Positions 37,227 to 46,611 of a stretch of 64,000 nucleotides of DNA are shown here, piece after piece. The notes below the pieces were generated by a model, which was not told the DNA's origin, ran no database searches, and saw only the letters and a list, made by a program, of their open reading frames with translations. Origin of the DNA: Methylocystis sp. Sn-Cys (GTDB taxonomy: Bacteria > Pseudomonadota > Alphaproteobacteria > Rhizobiales > Beijerinckiaceae). Every line of letters starts with the position of its first letter. Position 1 is the first letter of the stretch. The DNA is taken from contig NZ_JAERVJ010000008.1 in NCBI RefSeq assembly GCF_016745395.1, positions 1-64,000 on the forward strand, written 5' to 3'. The position numbers and the translations under genes are program-made.

Positions 37227-38588
37227 TCAATCCGTCTCGGCGGTTCTTTCCGCCGATGTCTCCGCCAGAGCGCCTTCTCCGATCTGCTCCTGCTTGCGCC
37301 AGACCCACCAGGCGAGGATGGCGACCGGAAACCCCATCAGCGACGTTCCGACGAAGAACGTCTCGAAGCCGGTGTGCTTGATGATGAAGCCGGACGTTCC
37401 CGCCAGCAGGCTGCCGGGCAGGGCGCAAAGCGAGGTGAGCAGCGCAAACTGGCTCGTCGCAAATTCCGTTGAGACGAGCGACGACATGTAAATGATGAGC
37501 ACCACCTGCGCGAAGGCGTAGGCGAAACCCTCGATTCCCACCGCGAGCGCAAAGTCTGTGAAGTCGTGGCCATGCGCCGCGAGCCAGGCCAGGGACAGAT
37601 GCGAGGCCGAGCCGGCGATCGTGCCGATCACGAGGCTCTTCAACATGCCGAACTTGCGCACGACAAGGCCGGCGAGAATGGTGCCGCCGAGCGCGATCCA
37701 GAAGCCGAAAACCTTGGTGACCGTGGCGATGTCGGCTTCCGAGAAATGCAGGTTCTTGAACAGCGGCATGGCCATGGCGGTGGAGACATAGCCCGGCATG
37801 CGAAAGCCCGCGACAAGCAGAAGGATCGCCAGCGCCATCGGCCCGAGACGGCGCCAGAGTTCCTTGATCGGCTCGGTCACGGTGAAAGCGATGCTCGGCC
37901 GCGCGCGATGCGGCTCGAAATCAGAGGGCGGCTCGGGTGCGAGGAAGGTCGCGACGAGGCCCAGCGTCATCACGCCAGCCATGCCGAGATAGGCGGCCCG
38001 CCAGCCGTAGAAATTCGCAAGATACAGCGCGCCGGCGCCGGCGACCGCCGTGCCGACGCGATAGCCCATCTCTGCGACCGAGGTCATGAAGGCCAGCTTT
38101 TCCTTTGGCGCGACGGTGATGCGCCAGCCATCGACGGTGATGTCCTGTGTCGCGCCGGCGACGCCCAGCGCAAAGGAAAAGAAAATCGTCCAGGCAAGCC
38201 AGCTTCCCGGATCGCCATAAGCCACGCCGATCAGCGCGATGATGACGGCAATCTGCGAGACGAGGACCCAGTCGCGCCGGCGCCCGAGCAGCCTGGAAAA
38301 GATCGGCGCGTCATACTCATCCAGGAAAGGTGCCCAGAGCCATTTGAACTTATAGGCGAGCGTCATTTCGCTTAAGAGACCGATGGTCTCGATCGGCACT
38401 CTGGCGTCGTAGAGCCAGGCGGATTGCGTGCTGTAGACCAGGAGAAAGGGCAGGCCGGTCGAGAAGCCGAGCAGGATCGCCGCGCCGATGCGGCGGGGAT
38501 CATTGTTGAAATGCGTGAGGAAGGACGTCTTGTCGCGGGGCGCTGCGATGTCGTGCACGGCGTAGCCTCTAGAAGGGTTGCGCGTCAT
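37227..38588 (-). CDS. AmpG-like muropeptide/MFS transporter
   Basis: Twelve-helix major facilitator protein resembling AmpG, the anhydromuropeptide permease used in peptidoglycan recycling. The 453 residues contain FSTGLPFLLVYSTQSAWL near 40-57, FKWLWAPFLDEYDAP, LGRRRDWVL and GATQDITVDGWRI, which match the AmpG family. Substrate assignment is by family; a related saccharide transporter is possible. Confidence 0.85.
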   Translation of the reverse strand: MTRNPSRGYAVHDIAAPRDKTSFLTHFNNDPRRIGAAILLGFSTGLPFLLVYSTQSAWLYDARVPIETIGLLSEMTLAYKFKWLWAPFLDEYDAPIFSRLLGRRRDWVLVSQIAVIIALIGVAYGDPGSWLAWTIFFSFALGVAGATQDITVDGWRITVAPKEKLAFMTSVAEMGYRVGTAVAGAGALYLANFYGWRAAYLGMAGVMTLGLVATFLAPEPPSDFEPHRARPSIAFTVTEPIKELWRRLGPMALAILLLVAGFRMPGYVSTAMAMPLFKNLHFSEADIATVTKVFGFWIALGGTILAGLVVRKFGMLKSLVIGTIAGSASHLSLAWLAAHGHDFTDFALAVGIEGFAYAFAQVVLIIYMSSLVSTEFATSQFALLTSLCALPGSLLAGTSGFIIKHTGFETFFVGTSLMGFPVAILAWWVWRKQEQIGEGALAETSAERTAETD

Positions 38589-38590
38589 TA

Positions 38591-38701
38591 GAGCGCATTC
38601 CGCAAAAGTTGATAGACTTTTGCGATAAGAATGCGCTCCAGCTTTTTGACTCTGCGCGCTTTCTCATCGCTCGCATGATTCCATGCGAGCGGAAAGCGCG
38701 C
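38591..38701. repeat. two adjacent palindromes typical of Hyphomicrobiales
   Basis: GAGCGCATTC...GAATGCGCTC (38591-38638) encloses CGCAAAAGT/ACTTTTGCG. A second palindrome, GCGCGCTTTC...GAAAGCGCGC (38654-38701), encloses CTCGCATG/CATGCGAG. They fill the gap between the AmpG-like gene and cobT. Confidence 0.8.
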
Positions 38702-38789
38702 TAGGGACTGCGACGCTGCGGCGTCAACGCATCTGAAGAACGCTCTTTCTCAACTCGCCATTTCCCTCTCCAGGCGCTACACCCCGCGC

Positions 38790-39812
38790 ATGGCTCACGA
38801 CATCCGTCCCTTTGAAGAAATCCGCATGCTCTTCGCCAATCTTCCGGCGCCGAGCGAAGAGGCCGTCGCCGCCGTGCGGGCGCGCGACGCGCAGCTCACC
38901 AAGCCGCCGGGCGCGCTTGGCCGGCTCGAGGAGATCGTCGAATGGCTCGCGGCCTGGCAGGGCGTCGCCGAGCCGGCGATCGCGCGACCGCTCGTCGCCG
39001 TCTATGCGGGCAATCATGGCGTCGTGGCGCAGGGCGTCTCCGCCTTTCCGGCGAGCGTCACCGCGCAAATGGTGCAGAATTTCATGAGCGGCGGCGCCGC
39101 GATCAATCAAATCTGCAAGGCGCATGACATCGGCCTGAAGGTCTATGAGCTGGCGTTGGAGCGGCCGACCCAGGATTTCACGCTGGCGCCCGCCATGGAC
39201 GAACGCGAGGCGGCGGCGACTTTCGCCTATGGTTTCGAAGCCGTAGAGGGCGGGATCGACCTGCTCGCGCCCGGTGAGATGGGCATCGGCAATACGACGA
39301 GCGCCGCCGCCATTTATGCGGCGCTCTATGGCGGGCCGGCCTCGCGCTGGACCGGGCGCGGCACGGGCGTGAATGAAGAGGGCCTCGCGCGCAAAAATGC
39401 GGCAATCGACGCGGCGCTCGCGCTGCACGGGCCGCATCTCTCCGATCCGCTGGAAATCCTGCGCCGCCTCGGCGGACGCGAGATCGCGGCGATGATGGGC
39501 GCGATCACGGCGGCGCGGCTCAATCATGTGCCCGTTGTGCTCGATGGTTATGTCGTTTGCGCCGCCGCCGCCTTGCTTCACGCCATGACGCCGGACGCTG
39601 TCGCCCATTGCGTCGCGGGCCATGTTTCGCCAGAGGGCGGGCATCGCGAGGTTTTGGCGCGGATGGGCAAAACACCATTGCTCGATCTGGGGATGCGGCT
39701 TGGGGAGGGGTCGGGGGCCGGCTTGGCGATCGCTATCGTCAAGACGGCGCTCGCCTGCCACCGCGACATGGCTACTTTCGAGAGCGCCGGGGTAAGCGGC
39801 AAGGACGCTTAG
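38790..39812 (+). CDS. cobT: nicotinate-nucleotide--dimethylbenzimidazole phosphoribosyltransferase
   Basis: Activates the lower ligand 5,6-dimethylbenzimidazole to its riboside phosphate for nucleotide-loop assembly (CobT of Salmonella, CobU of Pseudomonas). The 340 residues contain LTKPPGALGRLEEI, YAGNHGVVAQGVSAFP, GEMGIGNTTSAAA and the C-terminal EGSGAGLAI; the catalytic Glu lies in GHVSPEGGH or nearby. It stands alone, 26 kb from the cob operon, and no riboswitch was seen upstream. Confidence 0.95.
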   Translation: MAHDIRPFEEIRMLFANLPAPSEEAVAAVRARDAQLTKPPGALGRLEEIVEWLAAWQGVAEPAIARPLVAVYAGNHGVVAQGVSAFPASVTAQMVQNFMSGGAAINQICKAHDIGLKVYELALERPTQDFTLAPAMDEREAAATFAYGFEAVEGGIDLLAPGEMGIGNTTSAAAIYAALYGGPASRWTGRGTGVNEEGLARKNAAIDAALALHGPHLSDPLEILRRLGGREIAAMMGAITAARLNHVPVVLDGYVVCAAAALLHAMTPDAVAHCVAGHVSPEGGHREVLARMGKTPLLDLGMRLGEGSGAGLAIAIVKTALACHRDMATFESAGVSGKDA

Positions 39813-39878
39813 GCCGGCTTACAAACTGTTGTCACATCGGCGTGCACAGCTTGGCAGTGAAACAGGAGCCTGTCGCCA

Positions 39879-40808
39879 ATGAACCCGGACCTTTTGTCCG
39901 CAAACCTCTCCCTTGCTTTTATGGCAATTATCGCGGCTGCGCTTCTTGCGCATCTGACCCAGCTCGCGACCAGGCGCCGCCTGTTGCATGGCGTTTATGC
40001 CGCGACGGCAGCGGGTCTGCTTTATCTTTTCGGGGAGAAAGCTCTCGGCTGGAGCTTCGTCCCGCGCGACGTCCTACTGGCGGTCTATGCGGCGCTGTTC
40101 GTCGCCGTCGCCGGCGCGGCGCTCCTGCGCCGCGGCAAGGGCGAAGACATCCCCTGGATCGGTCTGCTGATCGAGCAGGGCGCGATGGCCTATATTTTCG
40201 CGCCCGGGGCCTATTGGAAGCCGCCGCTCGCGGCGCTGCTGCTGCTCTACTTCCTGCTCGAGCTTTTCAGTTGGCTCAAGGGCCGCGAGGAGACGCGCGC
40301 AACGGCGGCCGCGTCCACGGACAACCGTCCGCCCCTTTATCCGCCGAAGCGGGTGCGTGGCGCTAGGGAAATGGCTCTCGCGGGCGCGGCGGCGGCGCTT
40401 GCCTATGTCTTTGCCATGGGCACGGGTAAAGTTCCGGCGCCCCCGGCTCCCGAAGAGCAGGCGAATGTCGAGCAGCAGACCGCAGAGTCGCCCGCCAGCG
40501 ACCAAACTGCGCCCGCCGAGAACCAGACCGCAGAAGCGCCGGCGCCTTCCGAGGAGTTGAAACCGGCCGAGACCGCCCAGGCGCCCGAGGCGACGACGCC
40601 GCCCGACGCTGCGCCAGCGGAAAAGCCAGCCGCGTCTGAGGATACTTATACCGCGAAGGCGGGCGAGACGCTGAAGACGATCGCCAGGAAGCTCTATGGA
40701 AAGGCGGACAAGCTGCGCGCGCTTACCGCCGCCAACCCGGGGGTCAAACCGGGCGCGAAGCTCAAGGCGGGGCAGGTGATCAAGCTGCCTGAGCCGCCTG
40801 CGAAGTAG
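39879..40808 (+). CDS. membrane protein with C-terminal LysM domain
   Basis: The 309-residue protein has about four or five hydrophobic helices in residues 1-140, a further helix near 165-185, a long Ala/Pro/Glu-rich linker (about 190-260) and a C-terminal LysM-like domain (TYTAKAGETLKTIARKLYG to GQVIKLPEP, about 255-305). LysM usually binds peptidoglycan, so the C-terminus is probably periplasmic. The combination of polytopic membrane region and LysM is unusual and no function is known. Confidence 0.8.
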   Translation: MNPDLLSANLSLAFMAIIAAALLAHLTQLATRRRLLHGVYAATAAGLLYLFGEKALGWSFVPRDVLLAVYAALFVAVAGAALLRRGKGEDIPWIGLLIEQGAMAYIFAPGAYWKPPLAALLLLYFLLELFSWLKGREETRATAAASTDNRPPLYPPKRVRGAREMALAGAAAALAYVFAMGTGKVPAPPAPEEQANVEQQTAESPASDQTAPAENQTAEAPAPSEELKPAETAQAPEATTPPDAAPAEKPAASEDTYTAKAGETLKTIARKLYGKADKLRALTAANPGVKPGAKLKAGQVIKLPEPPAK

Positions 40809-41084
40809 TGCAGATGGTTATTTGCGCCGGCGATCTTGGGCCACTGGATTGCCGGCGCGCCTCTCGAGGCGGCCGTCAATTGCCACCCTCGCCGCCTTCC
40901 ACCAGCTTGGACGGACGCAGCACGTCGACTTCTCAGGGTAGTTTCGAATCTGTGAACAGGGCCTGATAGAGCGTCGAATCCTTACGATCCTCGTTCAACT
41001 TAATTCTTACCCTACGCATTGCTGTTTTACGATCGAACAGACGCAAACCAAACCGATTCAACGGCTCCGCAACCGGGCGGAAAC

Positions 41085-41699
41085 ATGCGCGCTATAAAAG
41101 ATTTGCCACCCGCCTTTGATCGCTTCTGGGAAATCGGCGGCGTCCTTGGCTTCGCGACATTCGAGGACTCCGACGGAAGTGAACAGGAGTTTCTCGCGTC
41201 GATCTCAGCGATCGTGCCCGACATCGACGGAGCTGCTCTTAGCGCCCTCGGTTTTCGGCGCATCGACGATCGGACGTTTCTGGGAGATTGGTACGATCCT
41301 GAAAACAACGCTCTCGTTCGGCGCGGCGTATTCAGAAGCAAGGATGGGCTGGAGCTGGTCGACCCCAAGCTTCGGGATCTTTGCGAGACGGAAATCGTCT
41401 CGGGCGGCTGGTACATTCCCGACACGGGCGAAGGTGGCCAGTTCGCCTACGCTTTTTCATCGCCTCCTTACCCTCTTTCGGCTCGGCCGAGTGAAATCGA
41501 GCAACTCTTTCTTGCCGTCAAAAATTTTATCCTGCCTCCAAACTGCACCCATGAAATCTACGATTGGAGTTTTCCCCGGCTGCCTGAAACGTCGACCTAC
41601 TTTGACGCCGGCGTCGAATGGTGGGGCGTGTTTCTGTTCACGATATACATCCCCGGGCTCCGACGGCTCACCGCTATAGCGGGCTCGGCGTCCGACTAA
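41085..41699 (+). CDS. hypothetical protein, orphan
   Basis: Not recognised. A 204-residue soluble-looking protein with no signal peptide, rich in aromatic residues and acidic patches (GGWYIPDTGEGGQFAYAFSSPPYPL). The ATG at 41085 after GGGCGGAAA is preferred over 41019. Codon use is less GC-rich than in neighbouring genes, and the 270 bases before it contain no gene, so it may be acquired. Confidence 0.6.
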   Translation: MRAIKDLPPAFDRFWEIGGVLGFATFEDSDGSEQEFLASISAIVPDIDGAALSALGFRRIDDRTFLGDWYDPENNALVRRGVFRSKDGLELVDPKLRDLCETEIVSGGWYIPDTGEGGQFAYAFSSPPYPLSARPSEIEQLFLAVKNFILPPNCTHEIYDWSFPRLPETSTYFDAGVEWWGVFLFTIYIPGLRRLTAIAGSASD

Positions 41700-41708
41700 G
41701 TCGATAAC

Positions 41709-41790
41709 CGTCATTGCGAGGAGCGAAAGCGACGAAGCAATCCAGAGCCGTGTTGCGGCCCTGGATTGCTTCGCTTCGCTCGCAATGACG
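41709..41790. repeat. palindromic intergenic repeat, family B
   Basis: CGTCATTGCGAG...GAAGCAATCCAGAG and the inverted CTGGATTGCTTC...CTCGCAATGACG form one long near-perfect palindrome of about 82 bases. Confidence 0.85.
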
Positions 41791-41816
41791 GGCGAGGCTC
41801 GCAATGATGGGCGGCT

Positions 41817-42404
41817 TTACGCCGGAATTATCAGTTCTCGCTCGGTCATCAGATAATCGAGGCGCTCGTCATGCGGCTCGGTCGGCACATGGTCGGCCTC
41901 CTGGCAGGAATAGGCGAGGCCAACGACCGTTACCGGCTTCTTCGGGCGTAGCTGCGCGAGCGTCGCGTCGTAAATGCCGCCGCCATAGCCGAGGCGGAAG
42001 CCCTTGCGGTCGAAGGCCGCCAGCGGCGAGAAGATGACGTCGGGGTCGCGCGCCGGCTTGTCTTCGGCCGGCTCGGAAAGGCCGAAGGGCCCTTTCACGA
42101 GATCGTCGCCGGGCGCGAAATCCCGGAAGACCAGAGGATGCCGGACCTTGTGCATCACCGGCAGCACGACCCGGTATCCCTTTCGCGCGAGAGCCTCGAT
42201 CAGCGGGCGGGTGTTGAGCTCGCTGCGAATCGGCCAGTAGACCGAGACGACCGGCGTTTCGAGCCCGGTTCTCGCTGACAGCTCGTCAACGAGCGCGAGG
42301 CCGCGGCGGGCCACCGCCAAAGCGGCGTCATGGGCTTCCGCATGAGTCACGAGGTCGCGGCGCGCCAGCGCGCGCCGGCGCAATTCTGTCTTCACATCGG
42401 TCAT
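41817..42404 (-). CDS. ygfA: 5-formyltetrahydrofolate cyclo-ligase
   Basis: Converts 5-formyl-THF to 5,10-methenyl-THF with ATP. The 195-residue protein (start ATG 42402-42404, MTDVKTELRRR) shows VYWPIRSELNTRPL, FSPLAAFDRKGFRLGYGGGIYD and the C-terminal PTEPHDERLD, the standard signatures. An upstream ATG at 42461 lies inside the probable 6S RNA and was not chosen. Linkage of this gene to 6S RNA is widely conserved in proteobacteria. Confidence 0.92.
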   Translation of the reverse strand: MTDVKTELRRRALARRDLVTHAEAHDAALAVARRGLALVDELSARTGLETPVVSVYWPIRSELNTRPLIEALARKGYRVVLPVMHKVRHPLVFRDFAPGDDLVKGPFGLSEPAEDKPARDPDVIFSPLAAFDRKGFRLGYGGGIYDATLAQLRPKKPVTVVGLAYSCQEADHVPTEPHDERLDYLMTERELIIPA

Positions 42405-42429
42405 GGAGAAGGGGCCGGGAAAGCGAGAG

Positions 42430-42553
42430 TGAAAGCGCGGGCCACGTGAGCCGTGGGACATCGATCCCGGGAACCTACAACGTAGGTGGGCGCCGTGTGG
42501 CCAAGCCCACGGGCAAGGCCAGGGACAGCTCCCATAAGGATCGATAAGGCCCC
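42430..42553 (-). ncRNA. ssrS: 6S RNA (ssrS)
   Basis: On the minus strand just upstream of the cyclo-ligase gene, the sequence contains 6S-like blocks in order: GGGGCCTTATCGATCC, GGGAGCTGTCCCTGGCC, GCCCGTGGGC, CCACACGGCGCCCACCTACG and TTGTAGGTTCCCGGGATCGA. The arms TCGATCC (42538-42544) and GGATCGA (42461-42467) close the long rod, leaving the open central bubble that mimics an open promoter for RNA polymerase. A -10-like TATTAT lies at 42559-42564. Exact ends are uncertain. Confidence 0.78.
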
Positions 42554-42629
42554 GGGGAATAATAGTCCTGCACGCACCCCGCAGCGCCGCTTGTACAACT
42601 TAGCGCGCCCCGCGCCTCGGCGCCAGTGC

Positions 42630-43352
42630 TCAGGCGTATTCGAGTTCGGCTTGCGTCTCGGGCGTTTCTGCGATCTGGCTGACCGGCAGGCGCTTGATGC
42701 GCACGAAGGTGAAGAGGCCGAAAGGCGCCAGCCGCCGGCGCTCCACCAGCCGCATCTCGGGGCGCCGGTCGATCCAGTCGCCGATAATCGCCCAGGGAAA
42801 TTGCGGGCGCCAGCCGAGCTTGGGCGCGACATGGCGGTCGAGCCAATGCTCGAATATCGCGAAGGGATCGTCCTTGCGGCTGACATGGTTGACGAGGATG
42901 ATCTCGCCGCCCGGCCGCACCACGCGTCCCAATTCATCGAGCATGGCTTCCGGCTCCGGCGCCACTGTCAGCACGAAAGGCGCGCAGACGCAGGCGAAGG
43001 TCGAATCGGCGAAGCCCATGCGCGTCGCATCCATCTTGCAGAGGGCCACCACATGGCTCAGCCCCTGCCGGCGCACGCGTTCGCTGGCGCGGCGCAGCAT
43101 CGGCTCGCATAGATCGACGCCATAGACCTGGTTATGCGGCTCGAACATGGGAAGCTCGAGCCCTGTGCCGACGCCGACGTCGAGAATTGGGCCGTCCGCC
43201 TTGGAGGCCGCAGTTGTGAGGGCGCGGCGGCCGGGACGGAACACGGCCGTGAAAGCGAGGTCATAGATCGGCGCCCAGCGCGCGTAAGCGGCCTCGACGT
43301 CGCCAGTGTCCAGCGATTCGATCTCGCGGCTCGAATCTGTCGCTTCGGTCAT
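42630..43352 (-). CDS. SAM-dependent methyltransferase, PmtA-like phospholipid N-methyltransferase
   Basis: The 240-residue class I methyltransferase has the pre-motif [16 protein letters not shown] and the SAM loop [14 protein letters not shown] (residues 56-69). The C-terminal [15 protein letters not shown] followed by [12 protein letters not shown] resembles the Rhodobacter-type PmtA that methylates phosphatidylethanolamine towards phosphatidylcholine. Function is inferred from these motifs; a different methyl acceptor is possible. The start overlaps the mnmA stop (ATGA), so the two are coupled. Confidence 0.85.
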   Translation of the reverse strand: MTEATDSSREIESLDTGDVEAAYARWAPIYDLAFTAVFRPGRRALTTAASKADGPILDVGVGTGLELPMFEPHNQVYGVDLCEPMLRRASERVRRQGLSHVVALCKMDATRMGFADSTFACVCAPFVLTVAPEPEAMLDELGRVVRPGGEIILVNHVSRKDDPFAIFEHWLDRHVAPKLGWRPQFPWAIIGDWIDRRPEMRLVERRRLAPFGLFTFVRIKRLPVSQIAETPETQAELEYA

Positions 43353-44596
43353 CTCGGCGCCCTTTGCGCGGTTGCGGCGCGCGGCGGCGACGCCATGACG
43401 GGAACGCTCTGTCTCGCCGGCTCGACCGCGGCGATGAAGCCGCCGCCCAGCACGCGCGCGCCATCGCCATCGTCGATAGGGTCGTAGAAGACGCAGGCCT
43501 GCCCCGGCGACACGCCGAATTCGCCCGTCGCGAAGACGACCGTCGCCTCCTGGCCTTCACGCGCGATGAGCCGCGCAGGGACGGGCGGGCGAGTGGAGCG
43601 GACGCGGGCCATAATGTCGATCCCTTGCGGCGGCAATTGAGACAACGCGCCAGGGCCGATCCAGTTCACACCCCGCAAGGCGACGGCGCGCGTTTCCAAC
43701 GCCTCGCGCGGGCCGACGATGACTTGGGCTTTCGCCGCGTCGATGCGCACCACATAAAGCGGCTGCGCGTCACGGCCCGCGACCGCGGCGCCGAGACCAA
43801 GGCCTCGTCTCTGACCTATCGTATAATGCACGACGCCCGCATGACGGCCGAGCACCCGCCCGTCGATATGGACGATCTCGCCCGGCACCACGGCCTGAGG
43901 CGCGAGCCGCTGCACGACGTCGGTGTAACGTCCGCTCGGCACGAAGCAAATGTCCTGGCTGTCGGGCTTGTCCGCCACTTCGAGAGAGAAGCGGCGGGCC
44001 ATGTCGCGCACCTCCGCCTTGGTGTAGTCGCCGAGCGGAAAGCGCAGCATCGCGAGCTGCTCCCGCGTCGTGGCGAAGAGGAAGTAGCTCTGGTCGCGCG
44101 AGGCGTCCTTGGCGCGGTAGAGCGCCCGCCCGCCGGCGCCGTCGTCGCGCGAGGAGATATAATGGCCGGTCGCCAGAATATCGGCGCCGAGGTCCTTGGC
44201 GGTTTCGAAAAGATCGGCGAATTTGATGAATTGGTTGCAGGCGATGCAGGGGACCGGCGTCTCGCCGCTGGCGTAGGAGGCGGCGAATTCCCCGATCACT
44301 CGCTCCTGGAAGCGCCGCTCGTAATCGAGCACGAAATGCGGAATGCCGAGGCGCGCCGCGACGGCGCGGGCGTCCTGAATGTCCTGGCCGGCGCAGCAGG
44401 CGCCCTTGCGGTGGGTGGCCTCGCCATGGTCGTAAAGCTGAAGCGTCACGCCGACGACGTCGTAGCCCTGCTCCTTGAGAAGGGCCGCGACAACGCTCGA
44501 ATCCACGCCTCCCGACATGGCGACGACGGCGCGCGTTGCGCCCGGCGACGCCGGTAGGGTCGAAACGTCATCCGCAGCGCTGGTGCAAATCGTCAT
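43349..44596 (-). CDS. mnmA: tRNA-specific 2-thiouridylase MnmA
   Basis: Thiolates U34 of Lys, Glu and Gln tRNAs with ATP and a persulfide relay. The 415 residues show the PP-loop [15 protein letters not shown] (27-41), the [10 protein letters not shown] region, the catalytic PCIACN and [12 protein letters not shown] with the distal cysteine. A short extra C-terminal tail of about 25 residues follows the normal end and overlaps the next gene. Confidence 0.95.
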   Translation of the reverse strand: MTICTSAADDVSTLPASPGATRAVVAMSGGVDSSVVAALLKEQGYDVVGVTLQLYDHGEATHRKGACCAGQDIQDARAVAARLGIPHFVLDYERRFQERVIGEFAASYASGETPVPCIACNQFIKFADLFETAKDLGADILATGHYISSRDDGAGGRALYRAKDASRDQSYFLFATTREQLAMLRFPLGDYTKAEVRDMARRFSLEVADKPDSQDICFVPSGRYTDVVQRLAPQAVVPGEIVHIDGRVLGRHAGVVHYTIGQRRGLGLGAAVAGRDAQPLYVVRIDAAKAQVIVGPREALETRAVALRGVNWIGPGALSQLPPQGIDIMARVRSTRPPVPARLIAREGQEATVVFATGEFGVSPGQACVFYDPIDDGDGARVLGGGFIAAVEPARQSVPVMASPPRAATAQRAPR

Positions 44597-44800
44597 AGTC
44601 TGGAGGTTACGCCTTGGAGTGATGGGGAGCCGGCGCCTATGCCGCGTCGCGGCAAAAACCCCGGCAAGCTGCCATTTAGAGCATTACCGGGCCGTGAGGC
44701 AATCGTATCGGGGAAAGGCGCGCCCATATCAGCGTCATATTGTTCCTGGGCCGCATGGCTGCTAAGACGCCGCAAACTGTAGCGGTGTAAGGATAGGTCC

Positions 44801-45742
44801 ATGGCGGCGATGAAACTTCTGGCGGGCAATTCGAACCGGGCGCTCGCCGAGGCCATAGCGGCGCATCTCTCGATTCCGCTCTGCCGCGCGCATGTGCGGC
44901 GTTTCGCCGATCAGGAGATCTGGGTCGAGGTTCTGGAGAATGTCCGTGGCCAGGACACTTTCGTGATCCAGTCCACGTCCTTCCCGGCGAACGACCATCT
45001 GATGGAGCTCTTGATCATGATCGACGCGCTCCGCCGCGCGTCGGCCCGCCGCATCACCGCGGTGATCCCGTATTTTGGTTACGCGCGCCAGGATCGCAAG
45101 CAGGGCGGGCGCACGCCGATCTCGGCCAAGCTTGTCAGCAATCTCATCACCCGCGCCGGCGCCGACCGCGTGCTGACGGTCGATCTCCACGCCGGGCAGG
45201 TGCAGGGCTTCTTCGATATCCCGACCGACAATCTTTTCGCCGCGCCGGTGATGGTCGCCGACATCAAGGCGCATCGGCAGTTGAAGAACGTGATGGTCGT
45301 CTCGCCCGACGTCGGCGGCGTGGTGCGCGCCCGCGCTCTGGCCAAGCGCATCGACGCGCCGCTGGCGATCGTCGACAAGCGCCGCGAGCGGGCAGGCGAG
45401 TCGGAAGTGATGAACATTATCGGCGACGTCGCGGGCCATAACTGCATTCTGGTCGACGACATCGTCGACTCGGGCGGCACGCTCTGCAACGCCGCCGACG
45501 CGCTGCTCGCGGCGGGGGCGGAATCGGTCCACGCCTATATCACCCATGGCGTGCTGTCGGGCGCGGCGGTCGAACGCATCACGGCCTCGAAGCTCAAGGA
45601 GCTCGTCATCACCGACACGATCCGCGAGACAGACGCCGTGAAGGCGGCGCATAATATCCGCGTGATCCCCATCGGCCCGCTGATCGGCGAAGCGATCGCC
45701 CGCACGGCGCGCGAGGAGAGCGTGTCGAGCCTGTTCGATTAG
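44801..45742 (+). CDS. prs: ribose-phosphate pyrophosphokinase
   Basis: Makes PRPP for nucleotides, histidine and cofactors including the cobamide loop. The 313 residues show [27 protein letters not shown], the ATP-binding [23 protein letters not shown] and the PRPP loop [13 protein letters not shown]. Divergent from mnmA over a 204-base gap in which nothing else was recognised. Confidence 0.97.
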   Translation: MAAMKLLAGNSNRALAEAIAAHLSIPLCRAHVRRFADQEIWVEVLENVRGQDTFVIQSTSFPANDHLMELLIMIDALRRASARRITAVIPYFGYARQDRKQGGRTPISAKLVSNLITRAGADRVLTVDLHAGQVQGFFDIPTDNLFAAPVMVADIKAHRQLKNVMVVSPDVGGVVRARALAKRIDAPLAIVDKRRERAGESEVMNIIGDVAGHNCILVDDIVDSGGTLCNAADALLAAGAESVHAYITHGVLSGAAVERITASKLKELVITDTIRETDAVKAAHNIRVIPIGPLIGEAIARTAREESVSSLFD

Positions 45743-45765
45743 CGGCGACGCCTGCAGTGGGCGCA

Positions 45766-45885
45766 TGTCATTCCCGGCGGGAGGAATAACAACCCCTACG
45801 CTGCCGCGTCATGCCCGCGCTTGTCGCGGGCATCCACGCCAGGACAGGATTCCCGATCGCTTGCTTTGCAAGCGTCGGGAATGAC
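45766..45885. repeat. composite intergenic palindromic repeat
   Basis: Family A arms (GTCATTCCCGG at the left, GTCGGGAATGAC at the right) enclose a second element at 45806-45841, whose 36 bases are repeated identically at 61035-61070. This suggests one repeat landed inside another. Confidence 0.8.
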
Positions 45886-45912
45886 ACCGACGTCGTATCA
45901 AGCTTCTTCGGC

Positions 45913-46506
45913 CTAGCCCCGCGCGTCGAAGGTCCGCACGCTGCCGTCGGCGAAGAACACTTTCTTCACCAGAAAGACCGCCTTCAGATTTTCCCTGTCC
46001 TCGCTCACGAGGCGCCGGCCCTTGTCGTCGAGCTTGCCCGCGTCGATTTGCTCGTCCCAGCGGATCGCGCCGCCTCCGGAGATCAGCGCGCTCACGGCGA
46101 TTTTTGTGCTGTAGACGGCTCTGTCCTGCTGGTCGGTGAGCTTCATGACGCCCTCGAAGGCGCGGATCGCTTTGCCGGCGAGGTCGGGCTTCGCTGGCGG
46201 CGTGGGGACATTTTCGACGGCGCCTTTGGGTTCGGCTGGCTTCGCTGTCGCGCCCTTCAGCAGGCGCGACAGCTCCGACTTCTCGGCCGGTTTGATCGCG
46301 CCGGGCGCCTCCGCACGTTTTTGCTCGGGAGCCGTTTTGGCCGCCGGCGCAGCCGGTTTCTCGGCGCTCACCAAAGCCGAAAGGCTGTGTTCGACCGACG
46401 CGCTGTTTTTCCCGAGCAAATAGCCGGCGGCGCCGCAGGCGAGCCCGACCGCCACGATCAATCCGGCGGCGGATGTCTTCGAAGCTTGCGGTTTCTTCTT
46501 CGCCAC
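45913..46506 (-). CDS. single-pass membrane protein of unknown function
   Basis: Not recognised. The 197-residue protein has a basic N-terminus (KKKPQASK), one helix (about 13-32, AAGLIVAVGLACGAAGYLLG), an Ala/Pro/Lys-rich linker and a compact C-terminal region from about 105 (AFEGVMKLTDQQDRAVYSTKIAVSALISGG...) that is probably periplasmic. A GTG at 46506 is preceded by AGGAG at good spacing and was preferred over an upstream ATG at 46551. Confidence 0.75.
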   Translation of the reverse strand: MAKKKPQASKTSAAGLIVAVGLACGAAGYLLGKNSASVEHSLSALVSAEKPAAPAAKTAPEQKRAEAPGAIKPAEKSELSRLLKGATAKPAEPKGAVENVPTPPAKPDLAGKAIRAFEGVMKLTDQQDRAVYSTKIAVSALISGGGAIRWDEQIDAGKLDDKGRRLVSEDRENLKAVFLVKKVFFADGSVRTFDARG

Positions 46507-46611
46507 GCGGCGGCTCCTGCATGAATCGCTTTTGACGAAAACTCGCGCCAAATGTCAGGCCGCGAAAGGTCCGCCTCTCGCCATGCTTGCCGTTGGGTTA
46601 ACGAAGCCCAA

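Noticed and set aside
40877-40930. Minus-strand coding-like tail (EVDVLRPSKLVEGGEGGN, stop)
   Set aside because: It looks like the end of a protein but a stop lies directly upstream and no family could be named, so it is at most a decayed fragment.
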